Assembly (NCBI RefSeq): GCF_039555335.1 | Contig: NC_092642.1 | Coordinates: 21,421,812-21,485,811, forward strand | Origin: Amphiura filiformis | Lineage: Eukaryota; Echinodermata; Ophiuroidea; Amphilepidida; Amphiuridae | Direction: 5' to 3' | Length of the DNA stretch: 64,000 nt | Part shown: positions 57,601 to 62,600 of the stretch, piece after piece | Layout of the letters: every line of letters starts with the position of its first letter | Position numbering within the stretch: position 1 is the stretch's first letter | The notes under the pieces: model-generated | Told to the model about the DNA's origin: nothing | The model's input: the letters and a program-made list of their open reading frames with translations, nothing else | The model's database searches: none | Translations under genes and position numbers: made by a program

Positions 57601-59443
57601 CTGCATAAATTCTTCATCATATACAAACATTGAGTCCAGATAGGCTGTAGGTATAAGCCTCTTTGGAGGTTTGTATTCCTCTGGTATTAAAGTATCCCTG
57701 AAATAATGATAGATAAAACAAAGTTGCATTGATAGTAATTTAATACTACATGGTTGAAAAGTTGTCAGGGTGATCTCTGAATTTGCTCTGCATGGATGGA
57801 TGAGTCCACCCAACAATAGCTATGGGAAAAAAAGAAAAGAAAAGCAACCGCCTGGTAGAGTGTCATGTCCTGATAAGACTACCAGGTGGCTGAAAGAAGC
57901 CATTTGGATCGACAGAAAAGGACATGACACTCTAAACAAGGGGGCCTATGCACTCAACAACATCTTTGACCAACTCATCACACGTTCTACATACAGTGCT
58001 TCCTGTTGTCCATAAATGGAACAATTAGATGTGATGAGTTGCCAGTCTGATGAAACCACTAGTTTGGTGGTGAAACATCACTAAAATGTGAGTAAACCAC
58101 TTTCATTTTTAGTTGGAATTGTTCACAATGAACAAAATTCACAATTCCTGCCATGATTTATTTGAAAAGAAAAAGTTATATATATCTTGTACATACCATT
58201 TGACTACTTCAAGTCCATGTACTGTCTCCACTTTCATCTTGATGAATTTCTCAATGTTTTCTTGTATGTAATCTATGGGATCGGCAGGACATGTTACTGC
58301 TAATCCGGTCAAAATGGCCTGAAAATAAAAAAAATAATTTTATAGTCATTGACTAAAGCTTTGTTACATCCATATCCTGAAGTTAGGGTCCAATGCTGTT
58401 TTGTAATAAAAAATGATTAAATATGCAGTGCAAAGAACAGGGTGACATACATACTGTAACTTTTGAAACTATTGCCAGTGAGGCAGAAGTGGCCAAGTGC
58501 AATAGCTGCCATGTGTAGCTGCCATGTGTAGATGAGTACAACATACTGTGTGTAAACTGCCAAATGTTCACAGTATTGTATTGAACAAGCTAAGTATCTA
58601 CCTGCCAACAAATTTTGAAGTGAAAATGTTTAATGCAATATGGATCATTTGATAATTAGTCTTGAGGCTGGGGGCAACATGTGGCTTTCATGCTCATTCA
58701 AAGATTTTCAAAATTGACCCCAAAACAAACTTCTATTCCTTTGGCGTCCATAATATCCTAAACACATTCATGTAATGATGACATTGTGTACTATAACCTA
58801 AACAGTGGGGGAAACAATGATTATTTGCCATTTTTTGATGTTTCATGTTCAAGATCCTGTCAAATCAAACATACCCTTTTACATATTTTGCTGTTTTTGA
58901 CACTTCAAACGATGTAGGCCCAAGTGTATAACAGTATAATACAACGTTACGCTTGACCATGAAAAAGTACCCTTTATAAATATTTTTTGTGCACAAACAT
59001 GGTATCCATGTAGTAATTCCTCAAATTGACTAATAGTAATACAAAATTGCAAATTTATGTGTGCCAAATATTATTGTCAGTGTGCCAAAGGCCCAAAATT
59101 GCGACATACAACCTCTGAGTAAACAGTGACCCCAGTCTTAGTTTAATTTGCGTAATTGTGGATTTCTGCTAACCATATTTGAAGAGCTTTGTTGCAAAAC
59201 CCCTTACATCCACTTGCCCAATTTTGAGAACACATCAGAAAAATCACTGATATGAGGGGGTTTTCAACAAAATGTGTTCTCAAAATTGGGCAAGTGGATG
59301 TAAGAGATTTTACATCAAAGCTCTTCATTTGATGAAAGCTTCATTTTGTACACTGCAAATCTACTTACCTCATATACATCAGGTACTTTATTCTTGCGTA
59401 AATACTTCCTAATCTCAGGATCTATCCCTTTAAGCGATGCCAT
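27197..59443 (-). CDS. FBXL13: F-box and leucine-rich repeat protein 13 / dynein regulatory complex subunit 6 (FBXL13, DRC6), about 879 aa
   Basis: Eighteen coding exons on the minus strand join in frame with GT-AG introns (coordinates in the exon entries). The protein starts MASLKGIDPEIRKYLRKNK, has an N-terminal helical region with repeated Trp-containing helices (residues 26-210), an F-box (about 232-275: LLPRKVAVQ, IFSYLDLADLSHCAQ, WKMI), about 15 leucine-rich repeats (290-745) with LNLRGC, LSLAYC and LDISGC signatures, and a Lys/Glu-rich coiled-coil tail. I recognise human FBXL13 (735 aa) along the LRR region. The family is known as a subunit of the nexin-dynein regulatory complex between outer doublet microtubules of motile cilia, and F-box proteins bind SKP1 in SCF ubiquitin ligases. 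Oddities: a minisatellite at the F-box exon acceptor, and one exon (16) with an uncertain start. Confidence 0.93.
28635..28886. mobile_element. FBXL13: MITE with ~27-bp inverted ends in FBXL13 intron 17
   Basis: TGTCACATGACCAAGGGGAA at the left is mirrored by TTCCCCTTGATCATGTCACA at the right, with one mismatch. Non-coding interior. Confidence 0.7.
29046..29209 (-). CDS. FBXL13: FBXL13 exon 17 (residues 690-744)
   Basis: LTDLSVQYLCGVCHYLLSLD, ISGLLKVTDKSMKFVRKGCK, RLRTLIMLYCRNVS. Last two LRRs, matching human LDISGCVLLTD and LRILKMQYCTNIS. Donor GTAAGT, phase 2. Confidence 0.92.
29499..29639. mobile_element. GGGCTATTCC-family MITE, shortened copy
   Basis: TGCTATTCAGTTGACATCCA at the left, AACTGGAATAG at the right. 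The central part is shorter than in other copies. Confidence 0.75.
30349..30711. mobile_element. MITE with ~140-bp inverted ends (TTAAGGGGTACTACACCC type)
   Basis: GTTCTGTTAAGGGGTACTAC pairs with GTAGTACCCTTAACAGAAC, and pairing continues with gaps through AGATATGTATAT and CTACAACTACTGCACTGGAA. The long stem would form a double-stranded RNA in the FBXL13 pre-mRNA (intron 16). Confidence 0.82.
30922..31071. mobile_element. GGGCTATTCC-family MITE, ends 20 bp from FBXL13 exon 16
   Basis: TTTTCCAGATGAAATCCATC to CAATTAGAATAGTCC. It lies just beyond the donor of exon 16. Confidence 0.75.
31092..31283 (-). CDS. FBXL13: FBXL13 exon 16 (residues 626-689), start uncertain
   Basis: Reads FPRDVTISECFQITDLGVQK, DLERLDISHCTNLTDGAIKS, LTIVNLAGCKL. 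The in-frame acceptor is GAAACAG at 31,284. An acceptor at 31,307 (CCATAG) would add GLGALGNSS, which fits the LRR and human GLNVLS, but then the frame is off by one nucleotide and meets TGA. So either the exon has a 1-nt deletion or sequence error, or the gene now uses the later acceptor and has a shortened LRR. Confidence 0.82.
31645..31831. mobile_element. GGGCTATTCC-family MITE
   Basis: TGCTATTCCAGTTGCAATCC to CAAATGTAATAGCCC, in FBXL13 intron 15. Confidence 0.8.
32127..32253 (-). CDS. FBXL13: FBXL13 exon 15 (residues 583-625)
   Basis: CYSLVYGSFCFLEHITDGGA, EMLGNMNVLTCLDISGCSIT, DT. The first LRR is degenerate (the usual L-x-L pair is weak) but the second is typical. Donor GTAAGT, phase 0. 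Confidence 0.88.
33176..33295 (-). CDS. FBXL13: FBXL13 exon 14 (residues 543-583)
   Basis: ISDTGVRQLVEGPSGPKIRE, MNLTNCVRVTDVSIIKIVQ. The Gly-Pro insertion between LRRs is shared with human (DGPASMRIRELNL). Donor GTAAGT, phase 2. Confidence 0.92.
33551..33765. mobile_element. Small MITE with TTAAAGCCATAATGTA ends
   Basis: TTAAAGCCATAATGTATGAT at the left pairs imperfectly with GTACATTATGACTTTAA at the right. Confidence 0.65.
33941..35640 (-). mobile_element. 5'-truncated non-LTR retrotransposon (LINE), reverse transcriptase part
   Basis: On the minus strand reverse transcriptase segments occur in order: NYRPISVLP-like, SGFRPKHSTLTAITDV, FLDLKK, VTVGVPQGSILGP, YADDTAVLF, then a 260-residue C-terminal part (34,241-35,023; KWNKHIEK, PHIDYC). 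It ends in AAATAAATAAAT, a LINE tail, near 33,941. The coding region is broken by at least two single-base losses (after FLDLKK, and at the CCC run of SILGP). 5' ORF1 and endonuclease are missing. Clade probably CR1/jockey-like. It sits in FBXL13 intron 13 in the same orientation as the gene. Confidence 0.9.
35955..36117 (-). CDS. FBXL13: FBXL13 exon 13 (residues 489-543)
   Basis: NKITDASFKTIGRCCPDLRH, VYLANCPRITDASLKSLAPC, NINILNIADCI. Close to the human segment with ITDSSLRSLSPL. Donor GTAAGT, phase 2. Confidence 0.92.
36260..36690 (-). mobile_element. tRNA-derived SINE (Ser/Leu-like head)
   Basis: From 36,690 leftward the minus strand reads GGCGAGATGGTCGAGTGGTT (A box) and GGGTTCGAGCC (B box, about 36,610), as in type II tRNAs, but the arms do not close as a tRNA. 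The body down to about 36,260 is GC-richer than its surroundings. The 3' end is not sharply defined. Confidence 0.65.
36690..37427. other. FBXL13 intron 12, rest: nothing notable
   Basis: AT-rich intron sequence without repeats or frames I can support. Confidence 0.5.
37428..37647 (-). CDS. FBXL13: FBXL13 exon 12 (residues 416-489)
   Basis: Almost three LRRs: NIQTLCVNDCTSLRDESIIA, IKSISFLCTPNITDAALKAI, LQRIRID. Donor GTAAGT, phase 1. Confidence 0.92.
37919..37981. repeat. Near-perfect palindrome, 31-bp arms, no loop
   Basis: AACATTTGCATAGTGCATTC and GATTTAAATC centre, mirrored to AATGCTATGCAAATGTT. Zero-loop palindromes this long tend to be unstable during replication, so it may be a young insertion. 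Confidence 0.75.
38096..38225 (-). CDS. FBXL13: FBXL13 exon 11 (residues 372-415)
   Basis: NLQYLSLAYCRRFTDKGLQY then KLVYLDLSGCVQ; the best conserved stretch against human FBXL13. Phase 1-nt completion of the exon 10 codon, phase 0 end, donor GTAAAA. Confidence 0.93.
38258..38560 (-). mobile_element. SINE-like sequence, tRNA head on the minus strand
   Basis: The minus strand of 38,265-38,335 has A-box-like TGGCACACTAGTTAAGG and B-box-like GGTTCCAATC. To the right, AAGGAACTTACTGCCAAATG and GCTGATCTTGGCTGCGATGG (plus strand) resemble the body of the next SINE, so this is probably two pieces joined. Confidence 0.55.
38583..38976 (+). mobile_element. tRNA-derived SINE
   Basis: A box TAGCTCAATTGATAAGGG, B box GGTTCGAAACC (38,638-38,648), then a body with AAGGAACTTATTGCTAATTG and a TTATTTATTTATTTT tail. 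It is too diverged at the anticodon arm to be a working tRNA. Confidence 0.75.
39070..39223 (-). CDS. FBXL13: FBXL13 exon 10 (residues 321-372)
   Basis: Two LRRs: CRNLQDLNVSECAGVNDAIM and MLLYLNVSLTTITDATLRFL. Matches the human order (LQELNVSDC, LNLSNTTIT). Donor GTAAGT, phase 2. Confidence 0.92.
39278..39535 (+). mobile_element. tRNA-derived SINE
   Basis: A box GTGTGGCCTAATGGTTAGGG and B box GGGTTCAATTCC, then a body ending with CAACAGGGATGTTAAGCCAC. The GATGTTAAGCC motif near the 3' end is, as I recall, shared with sea urchin SINEs, a weak hint to echinoderms. Confidence 0.7.
40651..40760 (-). CDS. FBXL13: FBXL13 exon 9 (residues 284-321): first LRR
   Basis: Reads VKDKYVCNLLQKCRTYLMHL, NLRGCSALTQPSYQAI. 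The LNLRGC signature starts the LRR domain. Acceptor TTGATTTCAG, donor GTAAGT, phase 1. Confidence 0.9.
41230..41592 (+). mobile_element. Probable retroposon 3' end with GAATT-repeat tail
   Basis: Ends with AATAAATGTTTCTTGAATTG and repeated TTGAATTGAA, a common 3' tail of CR1-like LINEs. No coding part is recognisable, and the left limit is a guess. Confidence 0.4.
42022..42195. mobile_element. GGGCTATTCC-family MITE
   Basis: GGGCCATTCCAGTTGAAATA to TTTCAACTGGAATAGC; one of the least diverged copies. In FBXL13 intron 8. Confidence 0.82.
42212..42339. mobile_element. GC-rich palindromic MITE
   Basis: AAAATCAAAACTCGACCAGC at the left and GACCGCCAATCGAACTTTGA at the right pair, continuing through GCGGTCAACTGCCGGTT. 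It follows the previous MITE directly. Confidence 0.75.
42504..42625 (-). CDS. FBXL13: FBXL13 exon 8 (residues 244-284): rest of F-box
   Basis: Reads IFSYLDLADLSHCAQVCRSW then KMITGYSSLWSRVNLSWIKT. The F-box completes only if the acceptor is ATGATTAG at 42,626-42,627; the stronger-looking TTTTCAG 8 nt further would drop Ile-Phe and break the frame. The first ~45 nt of this exon are the end unit of the minisatellite, so ~33 identical acceptors lie upstream. Donor GTAAGT, phase 2. Confidence 0.9.
42581..44803. repeat. 67-bp minisatellite, ~33 copies, containing a splice acceptor and exon start of FBXL13
   Basis: Period 67 bp, nearly identical copies, with a T/G variant in AACAAAC(T/G)TGAGC and one 3-bp insertion near 43,842. 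On the minus strand each copy reads intron end TTCTCTTGTATGATTAG, then the first ~50 nt of exon 8 (IFSYLDLADLSHCAQV), then intron again. Only the copy at 42,581-42,625 continues into the full exon. Two decayed copies lie at 44,970-45,075, so amplification began from an older pair. Confidence 0.96.
44970..45075. repeat. Degenerate copies of the 67-bp unit
   Basis: GAGCACAGTGACGACTATGG and AGCACAGTGAAGTCTGCCAA lie outside the main array with many changes. They probably mark the older edge of the array. Confidence 0.75.
45246..45347 (-). CDS. FBXL13: FBXL13 exon 7 (residues 210-243): start of F-box
   Basis: Acidic linker RLERGELDEDDEYIPRYGEA leading into DDISLLPRKVAVQ, the first helix of the F-box (LP signature). 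Phase 0 on both sides. Its downstream intron contains the 67-bp minisatellite. Confidence 0.9.
45517..45699. mobile_element. GGGCTATTCC-family MITE
   Basis: GGGCTATTGCAGTTGAAATC to TTCAACTTAAATAGCCC, in FBXL13 intron 6. Confidence 0.8.
45700..48357. other. FBXL13 intron 6, rest
   Basis: AT-rich; apart from the MITE at 46,835-47,132 I see no gene. The poly-A/T-rich block 46,080-46,480 has no structure that I can name. Confidence 0.45.
46835..47132. mobile_element. MITE with TACCGTATTxxTTxCAATAAGCGCCC ends
   Basis: CCAATAAGCGCCCATGCCCC at the left, repeated once, and GGGCGCTTATTGCAATGAAT at the right, flanked by ACCGTAT and ATACGTTA. A second inner CAATAAGCGCC/AATAAGCGCCC pair is present. Confidence 0.75.
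48358..48432 (-). mobile_element. tRNA-like remnant (old SINE head)
   Basis: Minus strand: TGGCTCAATTGATTAGAGC (A box) and a decayed B box GGTATAAATCC. Likely a SINE remnant. Confidence 0.5.
48646..48755 (-). CDS. FBXL13: FBXL13 exon 6 (residues 173-209)
   Basis: Reads FYNVIQRVYSVALNRQVFQA, WHNDMLETRRTREYFE. A further copy of the Trp-helix pattern (FQAWHND). Acceptor TTTTTTCTGCAG, donor GTAAGT, phase 0. Confidence 0.88.
49289..49304 (-). other. Histone mRNA-type 3' stem-loop sequence
   Basis: The minus strand reads GGCTCTTTTCAGAGCC, the exact consensus of the 16-nt stem-loop that ends replication-dependent histone mRNAs, preceded by GAAC and followed by ATCA. In histone genes it binds SLBP and directs U7-dependent cleavage. 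Whether this copy is used is unknown. Confidence 0.7.
49389..49405 (-). other. Second histone-type stem-loop, loop one base longer
   Basis: GGCTCTTTTTCAGAGCC on the minus strand, followed by ACCAAAACC, which resembles the usual ACCA after the histone stem-loop. The extra T enlarges the loop. Confidence 0.6.
50136..50290 (-). CDS. FBXL13: FBXL13 exon 5 (residues 121-173)
   Basis: Basic helical segment AWLLYHERKKRRRAEMARKM followed by HFISWHDWFCKRRDRQE. The repeated W-x(2-3)-Y/W spacing is the helical Trp repeat seen before the F-box in this family. Donor GTAAGT, phase 1. Confidence 0.87.
51169..51348. mobile_element. GGGCTATTCC-family MITE, 66 bp from FBXL13 exon 4
   Basis: GGGTTATTCCAGTTAAAATC to TTTTAACTGGAATAGC. 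Confidence 0.8.
51414..51481 (-). CDS. FBXL13: FBXL13 exon 4 (residues 99-121)
   Basis: Reads PSPEMYQRAYHAYNHKLIDM then TF, after TTGTTTTAG. It follows the longest intron (6.1 kb), which holds four copies of the GGGCTATTCC MITE. Donor GTAAGT, phase 2. Confidence 0.85.
51592..51832. mobile_element. MITE enclosing a tRNA-like head
   Basis: Ends ATACCGTAAAAACTTGATAG and CTATGGAGTTTTTATGGTAT pair, continuing through TGTGCTTACTATCAAGCGC. The centre (51,727-51,760) reads CATATAGCTCAGTTGGTAAA, an A-box-like tRNA start, with no clear B box. Confidence 0.7.
51833..54800. other. FBXL13 intron 3, part: no gene seen
   Basis: AT-rich with a small inverted repeat around ATCCCTTGTGTAAGA (54,404-54,487) and a duplicated TACTCTGTCCATGCAATGAA (54,036 and 54,140). 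Exon-like sequence near 54,262-54,300 does not fit the FBXL13 frame. Confidence 0.45.
54803..54989. repeat. Long hairpin: 47-bp nearly perfect inner arms plus outer arms
   Basis: Inner arms 54,849-54,895 and 54,912-54,959 (ATGGTCGAAATATAATTACG... mirrored) enclose a 16-nt GC-rich loop. Outer AATATTAACTGTCT/AGACAGTTAATATT extends the pairing after a gap. Could be a MITE or a hairpin RNA source. Confidence 0.8.
55316..55503. mobile_element. GGGCTATTCC-family MITE
   Basis: AGGCTATTCCATTTGAAATC to TCAAATGGAATATATATAGCCC, in FBXL13 intron 3. Confidence 0.8.
55989..56175. mobile_element. GGGCTATTCC-family MITE
   Basis: GGGCTATTCCAAATGAATTC to TTTCAACTGGAATAACCC. Confidence 0.8.
56860..57135. mobile_element. 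Probable MITE with CCAGGAGCCA-type repeats
   Basis: CAAAATAACCAGGCACCCAG at the left mirrors CCTGGTCCAGGTCTGTTTAT at the right; several inner CCTGGT/ACCAGG motifs allow more than one fold. Confidence 0.55.
57274..57454. mobile_element. GGGCTATTCC-family MITE
   Basis: GGTATTCCAGTTGAAATCCA to TTTCAAATGTAAAAAGCCC; the right end is more diverged. Confidence 0.75.
57601..57697 (-). CDS. FBXL13: FBXL13 exon 3 (residues 66-98)
   Basis: Reads DTLIPEEYKPPKRLIPTAYL then DSMFVYDEEFMQ. The acceptor is TTATTTCAG, the donor GTAGGT, phase 0. Confidence 0.88.
57830..58130 (+). mobile_element. Old fragment of a Penelope-like or related retroelement, 3' end
   Basis: A short frame reads RWLKEAIWIDRKGHDTLNKG, then AYALNNIFDQLI, which looks like the C-terminal end common in such elements, followed by a typical tail with CTGATGAAACCACTAGTTTG. 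It is a short, broken fossil. The reverse repeat GAGTGTCATGTCC (57,857) and GGACATGACACTC (57,923) lies within it. Confidence 0.5.
58197..58318 (-). CDS. FBXL13: FBXL13 exon 2 (residues 26-66)
   Basis: Reads AILTGLAVTCPADPIDYIQE, a pattern typical of the RIIa/DPY30-like helical hairpin at the start of ciliary proteins, then NIEKFIKMKVETVHGLEVVK. Donor GTATGT splits a Trp codon. Confidence 0.88.
59181..59326. mobile_element. Small MITE, ~54-bp inverted arms
   Basis: GAAGAGCTTTGTTGCAAAAC mirrors TTTTACATCAAAGCTCTTC, and CTTGCCCAATTTTGAGAACA is perfectly paired further in. It ends 43 bp from FBXL13 exon 1. Confidence 0.75.
59369..59443 (-). CDS. FBXL13: FBXL13 exon 1 (start codon, residues 1-25)
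   Basis: Encodes MASLKGIDPEIRKYLRKNK, then VPDVYE. The start agrees with the vertebrate N-terminus as I remember it. The exon probably reaches 59,522, where CTTTCAG forms an acceptor, so at least one 5' non-coding exon lies upstream. Donor GTAAGT, phase 0. Confidence 0.88.
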
Positions 59444-61165
59444 GGTTTAATAGATAGCTGCCTTGAGATTTAATAGATGGCTGCCTTGAGTTTCAATTTC
59501 CTTGGTTCTTGCTAGCTATCTTCTGAAAGTAGAAAAATAAAAGCTTGCAATTAAGAGATGGAAAAAAAATTACCTTGAAAAATCACTTCTTTCATGTGAC
59601 TTTTAAGATATTGTTATTTGAATTCCCATAGAAAAATAATAATGGTGTTTTTTCCTCGACTTTTTTTTTCATTCAAATAATCTGTGATCAACTTCATTTT
59701 TTTGCAATATGGTTTGGCATGATAATTGGAAAGTGTCACTTATGAGCGTCAATTAAGTCGGAAGTTGGTAGTTTCGAGATGTCCAGATTGCTGTTCTTCG
59801 TTTGTTTCATACACACCTATTCACACCATGGCAATAGTAGGTCTGTATTTCCATTGTGAATGGGGGCACAATGTGCCATTCAAGGACATACTACTGGCTT
59901 GTACAGGTGCGCAGCAAACAAAGAACATCAACTTAAGCAGCGGTCAGGATGTCATGAAACTAACAACTTTACGCTCATATCTTGGTAGCTCTAGCAGGTC
60001 ATACATATATTTTGTGTATTTTCACAGTGTTAAAATCAAGAAATTACAGCTCTACAAACTGGGGAGTGTCGTAATATGTAATTGGTACGGTATATGCATT
60101 ACATGCACTGGTTGTCATGCATATTATTTCACCTTATTATACAGGGGTAGCGCTAGGTTGCTTTTTGGGGTTCCGGACCCACCAAAATAGAGTTCGGACC
60201 CCCTGTTTTTAAATTTTCTGCAAGTTCAGGGGTCCCTGAAGACCCCCAGTTTTTCAATCTAGCGCTATTGCAGACATACTATTTATGCTGCATTTGTGCA
60301 ACTTGGACTCACCAAACTCTACTCCGGATCCCCTACATTTTCATTTTCTGCAAGTCCGGGGGTATGTTTGAACATGCTCATGCATGACTGACTGAATGAC
60401 GTTATGGACTATGGCGGGTAAATTCAGTTCCAATAATTGAAACTATCGGGCAGCATCAGTTGAGTTTCAATACTGTAAATAGTGCACATGACTCTATCTG
60501 CACTCACATAGCTACATACTTACATATTTGTAAGTGTCAACACCTGGGGAGATGGGCAACTCTGTATTGACAAGGGCAAAGGGTTATCATCTGTGAACAA
60601 AAAAGCACATTCTTAGGGTCTTTTTCACGATCGGGCATGTTACGCGTGTAACATGAATAGGGTATTAAAAACCATGAAAGTCAGGAAAAATGGTGTATTT
60701 TCTACACAAGATCTTATATTAATTGTCAGCATCTCCGAAATACTTGTTCTCATCTGTTCAGTCTTCAATTTTGTCTTTGAAAATGCCTGTGAAAATGTCC
60801 CAAAAAAGTATGAGGAATGTAAACAAACTGAGTCAATCGCAAAATGGAAATGCAAAATAGTTGCTAATCAATTATTTTCGTGAGTCCATCGCACAAAAAA
60901 TGTGATGCAAAAAAAGCATTCTCGAGCACCGTGGCTCAAATAATGGTGGGCCAAAATGAACAGTACAGTTGGCAAAAATTAATTCCATCCCGGTACACCT
61001 ATGACTACGTTCGACAGCTGTGTCTCGATAAAAGGCAAACCTATAGTTAACACATTTGCTAGTCAGCCAAATTGGCTCAAATCGGGGCCCAAACACAATA
61101 CATATTTTACATAGAAAATGAAAAGAAAAGATAGGTCAAGGAAACCTACATTAAATACGTTGCCT

Positions 61166-61508
61166 ATAGATGAGGTGACATGTGTTTACATTTGATACGC
61201 CCTCTGTTGGTCTGTGATCAAAACTGTCAGGCAAAAAACACTATAGTTTACATGGAAGAAGTTGATTTGTATTCATTAACTTTGGTTTCAAAGCAAATAA
61301 TACAAAAAATGTTATCAATCTTGTTTATAAATGCATCAAGCTATATACCCGGTACATAATATCACACAAAACTTCAAAGGTTTTTAAAAGTTGAGTTTTA
61401 AAGAGATTTGTGGTCTGTCATAGACACTTCTGTGTTATTTTGCCTGACTTGAAACAACAGAGGGCGGTCTGAATGTAAACATGTGACATCATAGGTCACC
61501 TCATCTAT
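61166..61508. mobile_element. MITE with ~70-bp imperfect inverted ends
   Basis: ATAGATGAGGTGACATGTGT mirrors ATAGGTCACCTCATCTAT; further pairing through CGCCCTCTGTTG and GTCAGGCAAAA. Confidence 0.75.
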
Positions 61509-61818
61509 ACTTCACTTTACCCAAATATATAATTTATTTTTGTGATGAGAGAATCACACATGGAATTTTAAAGGGATTTTGATAGCAGTTCCACATAGAA
61601 AAGATGCTAATCATGAAACTATGCCATTTTGTTTTTTAATTGTTGGCTGAAGTTTTGATGAAAATCAATCTTAATTATCTTTGACAAGATGTAACTTTGC
61701 TACGGAAAGCGCCATGACAATTTAACGGTTTTCAGTTTTGGCTTTCTTTACTCATGGGCTTTAATTTGATATAAAATGATGCGGTTTGATGGCTAATTTG
61801 AATTCACCTTTTTACTAG

Positions 61819-61978
61819 TTCGCAAGGTAAACTTAAAAAAACGGGCAAAACAGATGTGTCATTTACCGGTATGACATTTTTGTTATTGATGCTGCCAAAT
61901 TCGCAAGGCAAACTTTAAAAAACCGGGAAAAACAGACGTGTCATTTATCAGTATGACATTTTCGTTATTGATGCTGCC
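61819..61978. repeat. Tandem duplication of ~90 bp
   Basis: TTCGCAAGGTAAACTT to GTTATTGATGCTGCC occurs twice with about 10% difference. Confidence 0.8.
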
Positions 61979-62600
61979 CTATTTGCGGTATGGTCACATA
62001 CTACCCACATATAGCTACATATCCAGGGCGGCAGCTGGAAGGAGTACCCATCATGCATTGCAGTATATCTGCTTGCTCCATAGCAAATGTATACAAAATA
62101 AACAAGCCGCTTAGATATTGAGAGTTTAATATTGAAAGATTCACATTCACAATACTCTATCATGGGTAGTCGGTGTTATATGCACTTTCAGTTTCCCATG
62201 CGTTTGAATGGGAATTATTTTGCCTACTCGCCACATGTTTAGGGAGCACATTTCTTCAATATTTTGACAAGTTGACATCAAATGTTCTATTCTATATTGT
62301 TTGGCAATATTAGTCTTTTGCCAATAGTACATCCAAAGTTGTAATTTTGTGTTTTTGATCACAAAGATCGGATATTTTCATTCCCGATTCCAATTCTGCA
62401 CTCTTCGCAAGGGTGGAGAATTCGGCAGAACTTTGACAATAATTTGCCTTTTTGGAAACTAAAATGCATTCGATCCTTAATTGTGTTTCAACCGAGTCTT
62501 GATTTAGCAAGCACAATAAGGTGGGTACCAATTTTATATGATGAATTTTTAAGAAATTTTTCGAATATCTGACCTGCGCAAACCGTTATCATGATGACGG

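Larger units (their letters stand above)
59523..62600. other. Upstream region of FBXL13 with repeats, no confident gene
   Basis: Contains a repeated CTGCAAGT(T/C)C(A/G)GGGGT motif with AGCGCTA inverted ends (60,148-60,370), a MITE at 61,166-61,508 and a tandem duplication at 61,819-61,978. A 154-codon open frame (59,726-60,190) has no ATG at its start and no recognisable domain. Confidence 0.45.
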
